Source of the DNA: PWPR01 sp046542315
GTDB lineage: Bacteria > Bacillota > UBA994 > PWPR01
Assembly (NCBI GenBank): GCA_046542315.1
Contig: JBKHBO010000080.1
Location: forward strand, 1-5,390
Length of the DNA: 5,390 bases
Direction: 5' to 3'
Each line of letters starts with the position of its first letter. Position 1 is the first letter of the stretch. The notes beneath the pieces were generated by a model that searched no databases, was not told where the DNA came from, and worked only from the letters and a program-made list of their open reading frames with translations. Below, in pieces: positions 1 to 5,359 of the stretch. The position numbers and the translations under genes are program-made.

Positions 1-127
1 AGGTATGTAAACATTAAGCATACAACTCTACAATTACCTAGATAGTCTTATTTTTCATTTATTCTACATATAATTTCTAGTTAGTTTTTGTATTTCAACT
101 TCTATTAAAATTATTAGCTTAAAAGAA

Positions 128-157
128 GTATTTATAGTAAAATGTTTCTATAAATAC
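128..157. repeat. 10-bp perfect inverted repeat upstream of the first gene
   Basis: GTATTTATAG (128-137) and CTATAAATAC (148-157) are exact reverse complements separated by 10 bases. The repeat ends four bases before the ribosome binding site of the membrane-protein gene. The left arm contains TATAGT (133-138), a plausible -10 box, with a weak TTATTA at 111-116 as -35 (16-bp spacer). It could be an operator dyad over the promoter or, if transcription starts further upstream, a leader hairpin that masks the ribosome binding site. No T-run follows, so it is not an intrinsic terminator. The repeat is seen directly; its role is inferred. Confidence 0.5.
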
Positions 158-160
158 ACT

Positions 161-167
161 AAGGTGG
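161..167 (+). promoter_or_regulatory. Ribosome binding site deciding the ATG start at 173
   Basis: AAGGTGG matches the anti-Shine-Dalgarno consensus AAGGAGG at six of seven bases and sits 5 bases before ATG at 173. An in-frame GTG at 164 lies inside this site, so it cannot be the start it would serve. The ATG is therefore preferred. Confidence 0.75.
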
Positions 168-172
168 TAAAA

Positions 173-682
173 ATGAAAAACAAAAAAGCTGTAATAATTA
201 TAGAGATCTTTCTATGTAGCCTTTTGGTATTTGGTATATACTCTTTATCACATTATGTTTATGCTGATGTTTATGATGTTACAATACCAATAAGTGTGAT
301 AATTAGTTATATTGTAGTTTCGATGATCAATTTGAAAAAAGAGTCAAAGAACCTAAGACATAAATTCCGCTACTTTACCGTTATTTTATTCGTGATTACT
401 TTTATATTTATTTTATCTACTAAACCTGTTTATACATATCATGAGGGTATTGGTATAGCTAAAGATAATGATTTTGATAATGTTAGTGTTCTTTCAACAA
501 AATCAATTCTGTCTTTCAATCTGGAGAGAAATTATTTTATAACTAACTCATATTTATATATAGGAGAAAAAAATAATCAAAAGTTGTATCTCTTGTTAAG
601 TCCAATAAATGGCGAGATAGAAACTTTTGATTATGAAGGCAATAATTATATTAGTAGATATTTTGAACTGAAAGGAAGCTAA
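173..682 (+). CDS. Hypothetical membrane protein, three predicted helices with an external C-terminal domain
   Basis: The 169-residue product is not one I recognise. Hydrophobic segments lie at about residues 6-26, 35-54 and 67-83. The first is preceded by a lysine-rich start (MKNKK) and the second and third are linked by a basic loop (KKESKNLRHKFR, 55-66). By the positive-inside rule the N-terminus and this loop are cytoplasmic, so the roughly 85-residue C-terminal part (84-169) would lie outside the membrane. That part is polar, aromatic-rich and has no cysteine, which suggests a small beta-rich exported domain. No catalytic motif is visible. The start is ATG 173, because it is 5 bases from AAGGTGG (161-167); a GTG nine bases upstream would overlap that site. 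The gene stands alone, converging on the broken phosphonopyruvate decarboxylase gene with 11 bp between stop codons. It could be an immunity- or sensor-like membrane protein, but nothing here decides that. Confidence 0.75.
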   Translation: MKNKKAVIIIEIFLCSLLVFGIYSLSHYVYADVYDVTIPISVIISYIVVSMINLKKESKNLRHKFRYFTVILFVITFIFILSTKPVYTYHEGIGIAKDNDFDNVSVLSTKSILSFNLERNYFITNSYLYIGEKNNQKLYLLLSPINGEIETFDYEGNNYISRYFELKGS

Positions 683-700
683 GTTAGTTTCTTTTAGCTT
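676..700. repeat. 7-bp inverted repeat between two convergent genes
   Basis: AAGCTAA (676-682) and TTAGCTT (694-700) are reverse complements with an 11-base loop. The left arm carries the TAA of the membrane-protein gene and the right arm carries the TAA (minus strand) of the decarboxylase pseudogene. It could form a weak shared hairpin between the convergent units, but no proper T-run follows on either strand. It may simply reflect both genes ending in an AGC/GCT-TAA context. Confidence 0.3.
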
Positions 701-1823
701 ATATAAACCTCTTGTTCAATATATTTCATGAAGTTCGCTTTATTTTTACTGGGTATGATATTAGGCCTACCTAGGTTAGATCTTGATCCTGTAGAAACAA
801 TTATCTCAATAAAAACTGGCCCCATTATGTTTTAACCTTTTTCAACTTTTCTCGCAACTCTTCTTTTGTTTCAACTTTGAAAGTAGTTTTATAACCACAC
901 CCTGAAGCAATTTTTAATAAGTCAACTTTAGTAGCTACTGATGGTTGACCTCCAACAGATTCATGGGCACCATTATTTATAACCACATGAATAAAGTTAT
1001 CCCCAGCTTTAGTGCCAATCATTGTCATTGCACCCATATGCATTAACATTGCTCCATCTCCATCAATAGCCCATACTCTCTTGTTTGTCTGGAGTGATAC
1101 TCCCAAAGCAATACTGGAAGCATGTCCCATTGAGCCTACAGTCAAAAAATCCTGATTATGAGTCTCTTGATTTTTATCTCTAATTTCAAAGATTTCTCTA
1201 GATGTCTTACCGGTTGTAGAAACAAGTAGATCTCCTTGAGAGCAACTTAAAATATCTTTTAATACATCTTCTCTTTTTAAATTAGTTTCCTTTTTAATTT
1301 GAATATTGCAATCATATTCTAAACTTTTTTCTTTTATTAATAGAGCTACACTTTCATTATTTGATAAATGTGTAGATAAATACTTCCATTTTGTAACTAG
1401 CTCATCCAGTGTAATATTTTGATTGATTTCTTCATAAGCAATGCCTAGAGTACTTAAGAGAGATGGTGTGACCTCTCCTTGCTTTAAATGTTGTGGTTCA
1501 TCTAATATACCAGGCTCCCCTCTCCAACCAATTATATATATAATCGGAATGCCAAAAACATTTATATCTGTTAAAGACAAAACTGGGTATGCAATATTAC
1601 CTAATCCACTATTTTACAAGTATACACATGGATATTTATTTGTTGCTAAATAATAGCCAGCTGCAATAGCTACTGCATTTCCTTCATTAACTGCAATATG
1701 ATGCTTGTTATCTAGTCCATAAGTATTGATTAAATAATTACAAAGAGGCTTAAGTTTGGAATCAGGGACTCCTATGAAAAAATCAATATCACCCAATACA
1801 CTTAAAAATTTTTCTATCTTCAT
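694..1823 (-). pseudogene. aepY: Phosphonopyruvate decarboxylase, broken by a nonsense codon and a frameshift
   Basis: The intact enzyme is a thiamine-diphosphate (TPP) enzyme that decarboxylates phosphonopyruvate to phosphonoacetaldehyde, the step that drives phosphonate biosynthesis. The start is ATG 1821-1823, preceded by AGAAGGG (1829-1835). Codons 1-69 carry the start of the pyrimidine-binding half, with FFIGVPDSKLK (15-25) and the glutamate of AVNEGNA (E47) expected to activate TPP. Codon 70 is TAA (1614-1616) where the family has glutamine in a QNSGLGN motif; NSGLGN follows in the same frame. The frame then runs on through GWRGEPG, TGKTSRE (about 204-210), the TPP/Mg motif GDG (about 255-257) with NN (about 283-284), and GAHESVGGQP, ending in TAA at 825-827. 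The missing tail continues in another frame from 822 to 694 (42 codons, GPVFIEI...SRSNLGRP...), which is the expected family C-terminus. The joined length of about 375 residues equals the usual family length. The break at codon 70 lies inside the first domain, so this is not a natural two-subunit arrangement like sulfopyruvate decarboxylase. No PEP mutase or aminotransferase gene is nearby. Two independent lesions make loss of function likely; sequencing error is the alternative. Confidence 0.92.
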
Positions 1824-1896
1824 TTTTACCCTTCTTTTAGTAGTCTTTTTTAGCTATTAAAAATTTGTTCTAATCACTATATCTTCTTTTTATTAA

Positions 1897-1925
1897 TTTT
1901 AATAACCTTTATAATAAAGTATAAT
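1897..1925 (+). promoter_or_regulatory. Candidate promoter of the PAP2 phosphatase gene
   Basis: Two perfect -10 boxes, TATAAT at 1910-1915 and TATAAT at 1920-1925, lie in front of the gene. The second has TTTTAA (1897-1902) at a 17-base spacing, a poor -35 (three of six matches). In DNA this AT-rich, TATAAT occurs often by chance, so this is a tentative call. It would give a short leader of roughly 28 bases before the TTG start. Confidence 0.35.
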
Positions 1926-1943
1926 CAAAATAATCATTGTTGT

Positions 1944-1950
1944 AGAGGAG
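1944..1950 (+). promoter_or_regulatory. Ribosome binding site supporting a TTG start at 1960
   Basis: AGAGGAG ends 9 bases before TTG 1960. There is no ATG or GTG in frame at a better distance, so this site is the main reason to accept the TTG start. Confidence 0.75.
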
Positions 1951-1959
1951 TTATTTGCT

Positions 1960-2529
1960 TTGGATAAAAAAAAATTACTTTTATCTCTGATGTTACTCAT
2001 ATTCTCCATATTTATCTTTAACACAAAATACGATATATCTATTTTAGAAGTCATTGAAGAAACTAGAACAGATGCACTTAATTCTTTTTTTAAAACTTTT
2101 ACTCACTTTGGTTCGTATAGATTCCTTATTCCTTTTAGTGTACTCATATTTTTCTTCTTTAAAGACAAGTTGCCTCTCTCACTTGGTATTTTACTTGCCT
2201 CAATTTTTAATACAATAATCAAATACATTGTGTCAAGACCTAGACCTAACTTAGCACCTTTGGTAAAGTACACCTCATTTAGCTACCCCAGTGGTCACAC
2301 CATGGTTAATGCTGTATTTGCATATTTTCTTTATAGATATCTATTCAAAGCAGACAAAAGAGCTATTATCCCACTAATTTTATACAGCTTGCTTATGGCT
2401 TATAGCAGATTATATCTAGGGGTTCATTATCCAAGTGATATTATAGGTGGCTATTCCGCAGCATTACTATTTATTGCTTTTTTTGACTATGTTTATAGTA
2501 AAAATACAAAAACTAAAAAATCTTTTTAA
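1960..2529 (+). CDS. PAP2-family membrane phosphatase (lipid phosphate or undecaprenyl-diphosphate phosphatase type)
   Basis: The 189-residue integral membrane protein has all three parts of the PAP2 acid-phosphatase signature: K-x6-RP at residues 88-96 (K88, R95, P96), PSGH at 110-113 (H113, the general acid/base), and SR-x5-H-x3-D at 149-160 (R150, nucleophile H156, D160). Hydrophobic helices lie at about 5-21, 54-67, 71-90, 114-129, 135-148 and 161-179, the usual layout for small bacterial members, with the active site on the outer face of the membrane. Family members remove phosphate from lipid phosphates such as undecaprenyl diphosphate (BcrC-like) or phosphatidylglycerophosphate and phosphatidate (PgpB-like). 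The sequence does not show which substrate applies. The length is normal and the catalytic residues are intact. The start is TTG, backed by AGAGGAG nine bases upstream. The tail is lysine-rich (KNTKTKKSF) and cytoplasmic. The gene is transcribed away from the decarboxylase pseudogene. The next gene has its own promoter, so this is probably monocistronic, although no clear terminator follows. Confidence 0.9.
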   Translation: MDKKKLLLSLMLLIFSIFIFNTKYDISILEVIEETRTDALNSFFKTFTHFGSYRFLIPFSVLIFFFFKDKLPLSLGILLASIFNTIIKYIVSRPRPNLAPLVKYTSFSYPSGHTMVNAVFAYFLYRYLFKADKRAIIPLILYSLLMAYSRLYLGVHYPSDIIGGYSAALLFIAFFDYVYSKNTKTKKSF

Positions 2530-2560
2530 TAATCTTAGAATCATCAATCAAGCCAACTTC

Positions 2561-2589
2561 TTGAAAGAATAATAATTTGCTTGTATACT
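2561..2589 (+). promoter_or_regulatory. Sigma-A-type promoter of the glycosylase-amidase operon
   Basis: TTGAAA (2561-2566) and TATACT (2584-2589) are separated by exactly 17 bases, each box matching the consensus at five of six positions. A transcript starting near 2596 would have a leader of about 50 bases before ATG 2648. This is the best promoter in the window by eye. A short TTCTT/AAGAA dyad overlaps the -35 box but is too small to call an operator. Confidence 0.65.
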
Positions 2590-2647
2590 AAAATTAGAGT
2601 TTATTAAGGTATAGGATTAAAGCTATATTAGAGTAGGAGCTGTATAA

Positions 2648-3202
2648 ATGAACTGGAATGAATTGAATAAAGTAATACAAAATTGTCATAAGTGCAATCT
2701 CTCACAAGCAAGAACACATGTTGTTATTGGCCAAGGGAACAAGAAGGCTGACCTTTTAATTGTAGGAGAAGGACCTGGTAAGAATGAAGACCTCCAAGGT
2801 GAACCCTTTGTTGGAAAAGCTGGTCAACTTCTAGATAAAATTTTAGAAGCAGTTCAATTATCTAGATCTGAAGTATATATTACCAATATTGTGAAATGTA
2901 GGCCTCCTGATAATAGAGACCCTAAAACCGAAGAGAAAGAATCCTGTTTGCCTTATTTAAGAGCGCAATTTTTACTAATCCGTCCTAAAATCATCTTGTG
3001 TCTTGGGAGAATAGCAGCTCAAACACTTATTGATCCTAGTTTCAAAATTACAAAACAACACGGTGAATGGTTTGAGAAGAAAAACGTTTATATGATGGCT
3101 ACGTTTCATCCAGCTGCATTGTTGCGTGACCCTAGTCGAAAAAGAGCTGTATGGGAAGATATGCAAAAATTGAAAGCGAAGTATGATGAATTGAAATCTT
3201 AA
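2648..3202 (+). CDS. udg: Type-4 uracil-DNA glycosylase with a 4Fe-4S cluster
   Basis: The 184-residue protein removes uracil, arising from cytosine deamination or dUMP misincorporation, from DNA to start base-excision repair in the cytoplasm. Four cysteines are placed as in family-4 enzymes to hold a 4Fe-4S cluster: C13 and C16 (HKCNLS context), C84 (NIVKCRPP) and C100. Motif 1 is GEGPGKNED (40-48), where many relatives have GEAPG. The uracil-pocket segment GEPFVGKAGQLLD follows at 51-63, with TNIVKCRPPDNRDP at 79-92. The motif with the conserved histidine is HPAALLRDP (154-162). Length is close to the shorter family members. ATG 2648 is 8 bases after AGGAG (2635-2639) and begins with the typical short helix before CxxC. 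It is the first gene after a good promoter, and the amidase starts 31 bases after its stop, so the two are probably co-transcribed. Nothing is missing, and identification is secure. Confidence 0.95.
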   Translation: MNWNELNKVIQNCHKCNLSQARTHVVIGQGNKKADLLIVGEGPGKNEDLQGEPFVGKAGQLLDKILEAVQLSRSEVYITNIVKCRPPDNRDPKTEEKESCLPYLRAQFLLIRPKIILCLGRIAAQTLIDPSFKITKQHGEWFEKKNVYMMATFHPAALLRDPSRKRAVWEDMQKLKAKYDELKS

Positions 3203-3220
3203 GAGAATTTACTGATCATA

Positions 3221-3226
3221 AGGAGG
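3221..3226 (+). promoter_or_regulatory. Ribosome binding site deciding the ATG start at 3234
   Basis: AGGAGG lies 7 bases before ATG 3234 but only one base before the in-frame TTG at 3228. The spacing favours the ATG, giving an N-terminus of MSKQTVFVNQ. Confidence 0.85.
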
Positions 3227-3233
3227 ATTGCTA

Positions 3234-4532
3234 ATGAGTAAACAAACTGTATTTGTTAACCAATTCACTGATGGCATATTAGATCCGAATAAAGAAATGC
3301 TTGGACCTGTAAAAGATGGTGGAACAATTGTAGCTAATACTGCTCCAGGCTGTTGGGGACCAATGATAACTCCTTCAATTAAAGGTGGTCATGAAGTTAC
3401 AACTCCAGTTAGTGTAGAAAATGCAAAAGTTGGAGATGCTATTGTTGTCTACATTAAATCTATTAATGTTACCTCAGATGTAACAGCTTCAGGAAATGAC
3501 AAACCTATTGATGATAATTATATCGGAGATCCTTTTGTAGCAGCAAAATGTCCTCACTGTGACACAATCAATCCTAGAACTAAATTAGTTGGTGTAGGAC
3601 CAAAATCTGTTAAATGTCTTGAATGTGGTGAAGAGATATCCCCTTTCCAATTCACGCATGGTTATACAATTGCATTTAATGAAAAAAGAGAATTAGGAGT
3701 AACTTTAAGTAAAGAAGCAGCGTATAAAGCTGCTGAGAATGTAAAAGAATCTATGGCTTTACCTGATAATTCTAAACAAAATCCTATAGTCAATTTTGCG
3801 CCGCATGATTTGGTTGGTTCAATTTCAAGAATGAGACCGTTTATAGGACAGCTAGGAACTACTCCTTCTAAACCTTTTCCTGACTCACATAACGCAGGTG
3901 ACTTTGGAGCGTTTCTAGTAGATGCTCCGCATGAATATGCTTTAAGTGAAGAAGAGCTAGAAAAACACAGAACAGATGGCCATATGGACATAAGTAAAGT
4001 CAGAGAAGGATCTGTGTTAATATGTCCTGTTAAAGTTGATGGTGGAGGAATTTATGTAGGAGATGCTCATGCTATGCAAGGTGATGGAGAAATAGCTGGT
4101 CATACAACTGACGTTTCAGCTGTCATAGAGCTAAAGGTTAAAGTTATTAAGGGATTAAGCCTTGAAGGCCCATTATTACTACCTTTAGAAGAAGACCTAC
4201 CTCATCTAGCAAAACCTATAAGAGAAGATGAGCTAAAATCTGCTAAAGAGTTAGCAAACAAATGGAAGGTCAAGGACTTAGAAGAAACTGCTCCGATTAG
4301 TTTTATTGGAACAGGAGCAGACTTAAATCAAGCTATTGACAATGGTTTATCAAGAGCTGCTAAGCTTTTTGATATGACAATGGCAGAAGTTAAAAACAGA
4401 GCTACCATAACTGGTACAATTGAGATTGGAAGAGCTCCAGGAGTAGTTACAGTAACCTTCTTAGCTCCAAAATACAAGCTTGAGGAGCTTAACCTATATC
4501 AAGTAATGAAAGACCATTATAAACTATATTAA
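3234..4532 (+). CDS. fmdA: Acetamidase/formamidase family protein with a zinc-knuckle insert
   Basis: The 432-residue protein belongs to the FmdA/AmdA family, which hydrolyses short-chain amides (formamide, acetamide) to the acid and ammonia, usually as a cytoplasmic oligomer. Family signs are the N-terminal GPMITPSIKGGHEV region (42-55), the TTPSKPFPDSHNAGDFG block (209-225), and GGGIYVGDAHAMQGDGEIAG (270-289), the hallmark acid- and histidine-rich segment near the active site. Overall length fits. An insert at about 104-140 holds CPHC (106-109) and CLEC (128-131), a CX2C-X18-CX2C arrangement that probably binds zinc structurally. The insert is flanked by PFVAAK and SPFQFTHGY. I infer it belongs to a sub-branch of the family whose physiological amide is not established, so formamide or acetamide as substrate is an assignment by family only. 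No transporter or urease-like gene is adjacent. The start is ATG 3234, seven bases from AGGAGG; the TTG at 3228 is too close. It follows the glycosylase by 31 bases and ends eight bases before a strong terminator. Confidence 0.9.
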   Translation: MSKQTVFVNQFTDGILDPNKEMLGPVKDGGTIVANTAPGCWGPMITPSIKGGHEVTTPVSVENAKVGDAIVVYIKSINVTSDVTASGNDKPIDDNYIGDPFVAAKCPHCDTINPRTKLVGVGPKSVKCLECGEEISPFQFTHGYTIAFNEKRELGVTLSKEAAYKAAENVKESMALPDNSKQNPIVNFAPHDLVGSISRMRPFIGQLGTTPSKPFPDSHNAGDFGAFLVDAPHEYALSEEELEKHRTDGHMDISKVREGSVLICPVKVDGGGIYVGDAHAMQGDGEIAGHTTDVSAVIELKVKVIKGLSLEGPLLLPLEEDLPHLAKPIREDELKSAKELANKWKVKDLEETAPISFIGTGADLNQAIDNGLSRAAKLFDMTMAEVKNRATITGTIEIGRAPGVVTVTFLAPKYKLEELNLYQVMKDHYKLY

Positions 4533-4540
4533 ACAAATTC

Positions 4541-4580
4541 AAGACTACTTTACCATAAGTTGGTAAAGTAGTCTTTTTTA
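4541..4580 (+). terminator. Rho-independent terminator of the glycosylase-amidase operon
   Basis: AAGACTACTTTACCA (4541-4555) pairs perfectly with TGGTAAAGTAGTCTT (4561-4575) around a five-base loop (TAAGT), and a run of six T (4574-4579) overlaps the end of the stem. It lies eight bases after the amidase stop. On the opposite strand no strong T-run follows, so it acts mainly in the plus direction. Confidence 0.95.
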
Positions 4581-5024
4581 TTTCAAACTTTTTATAAGAA
4601 GAAATCTTTGATACCAAAGCCTATAAGTTTTTTGCATATATATAAGCTTGTATTCGAGTAACATGACTTATATTGCCCTTGCTGACTCTCTTTCTGCTTG
4701 AAAAAATATTTATTACAATAGGCTTGCTAGATCTATTTTCTTAGATTGTTTTATCAGACATTATTTCAATTTACTTTGTTTTGCTCACGCAAATATATTT
4801 GAGCAATATTTTTCTCAACTTAAACTTTTAGAGGATCATATTGCTTGTTCTCATTTCAGTTGTTAAAAGCTGCTACTTATAAACATATAATACATATAAT
4901 CTTTCCTTTTAAAATCTCTTCAAACTCTTCGATTGTTTATTTATTGTTTATAGAATATACTAATTCTATGCTATCTCCTCCTTAACGTGTTTTATTATCC
5001 TAGTAATACTATTTTTTTAGAATT
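4581..5024. other. 444-bp AT-rich intergenic region without a convincing gene
   Basis: Both strands were read and no frame combines a start, a ribosome binding site and a plausible length. The longest open stretch is a 54-codon plus-strand frame (4702-4863) with no start signal. On the minus strand an isolated AAGGAGGAG (4983-4975) is followed by ATA rather than a start codon, then by a frame cut by TAA at 4937-4939 and again at 4877-4879. A 7-bp hairpin is listed separately. The region separates two units that end towards each other, each with its own terminator, so it needs no promoter. It could be spacer or the remains of a lost gene. Confidence 0.5.
4781..4806. repeat. 7-bp inverted repeat (hairpin) in the intergenic region
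   Basis: TTGCTCA (4781-4787) and TGAGCAA (4800-4806) are exact reverse complements with a 12-base loop, followed on the plus strand by TATTTTTCT. The sequence TTTGC-TCAC-GCAAA (4780-4793) can form a competing smaller hairpin with the left arm. It looks like a weak terminator or a relic of one, but no gene ends just before it. Confidence 0.35.
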
Positions 5025-5053
5025 AAAAAACAGCACATTAAAATATGCTGTTT
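5025..5053 (-). terminator. Rho-independent terminator of the acidic membrane-anchored protein gene
   Basis: Read on the minus strand, AAACAGCA (5053-5046) pairs with TGCTGTTT (5035-5028) around a 10-base AT-rich loop, and the T-run covers 5030-5025. It lies 12 bases after the TAA at 5066-5068. The stem has 8 bp, with only three G:C pairs, so it is moderate in strength, but placement and T-run are right. Confidence 0.8.
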
Positions 5054-5065
5054 AGTTATTTCTTT

Positions 5066-5359
5066 TTACTTTTTAAATGGCTTTGTTATAAGTTTAATTA
5101 AGGTTTTAACTATAAAGAAAATTCCTAATAGAAAAACGCCAACTATAACCCAAAATAAAACAGAACTACCTTCTTCAGAAGTTTCTTCACCAGCTACATC
5201 TGTATCACCAGCAGCAACTTGATCACTTTGTTCTGATTCATTGTCGATTAAATCTGGTTCATAAGATTCTATGTCTTCTATTACTTCATCTTCTCCCAAA
5301 CCTTCATAGTAATTTGGTATTGAATCGTAATCTATTCCAGCTACACAAAACCATAACAA
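5066..5359 (-). CDS. Acidic, C-terminally membrane-anchored small protein; 5' end uncertain
   Basis: Read from the first possible start, TTG 5357-5359, the product has 97 residues. I do not recognise the family. Residues 10-63 are strongly acidic (21 Asp/Glu) and there is no Lys or Arg before residue 85. One hydrophobic helix follows (about 67-84, VLFWVIVGVFLLGIFFIV), then a basic tail (KTLIKLITKPFKK). This charge pattern predicts the acidic part outside the cell and the basic tail inside. The sequence just before GIDYDSIPNYYEGL looks like the end of a signal peptide (LWFCVAG), but the hydrophobic core and basic start of one are missing. The TTG has no ribosome binding site and an in-frame TGA lies six bases before it (5366-5368 on the minus strand). 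The true N-terminus may therefore have been shifted out of frame or lost, or the gene may use an unusual start. A terminator follows the stop, which supports a real transcription unit. Confidence 0.55.
   Translation of the reverse strand: MLWFCVAGIDYDSIPNYYEGLGEDEVIEDIESYEPDLIDNESEQSDQVAAGDTDVAGEETSEEGSSVLFWVIVGVFLLGIFFIVKTLIKLITKPFKK

Larger units (their letters stand above)
1824..1959. other. Divergent intergenic region between the decarboxylase pseudogene and the PAP2 gene
   Basis: These 136 very AT-rich bases separate two divergent starts and should hold both promoters. On the minus strand the only clear site is the AGAAGGG ribosome binding site (1829-1835); TATAGT around 1870-1880 is a possible -10 for the decarboxylase but has only a weak -35. 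Plus-strand candidates are listed separately. No obvious operator dyad or riboswitch was found. Confidence 0.5.

Noticed and set aside
1441..1653. 70-residue plus-strand open frame
   Set aside because: It lies antisense inside the decarboxylase relic, has no ribosome binding site, and its codons are the complement of conserved enzyme motifs.
694..1823. Reading the decarboxylase fragments as separate alpha and beta subunits, as in two-subunit sulfopyruvate decarboxylase
   Set aside because: The break falls inside the first domain at codon 70, in the same frame and within a conserved motif, not at the domain boundary, and a further frameshift cuts off the conserved tail.
2975..3166. 63-residue minus-strand open frame
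   Set aside because: It is a shadow of the uracil-DNA glycosylase gene, with no start signal.
3228..3230. TTG as the amidase start
   Set aside because: It is only one base from AGGAGG; ATG 3234 has proper spacing.
3662..3991. 109-residue minus-strand open frame
   Set aside because: It is a shadow of the amidase gene; the plus-strand family match is clear and this frame has no ribosome binding site.
4702..4863. 54-codon plus-strand open stretch in the intergenic region
   Set aside because: There is no start codon with a ribosome binding site and no recognisable motif. A run of this length is possible by chance when six frames are scanned.
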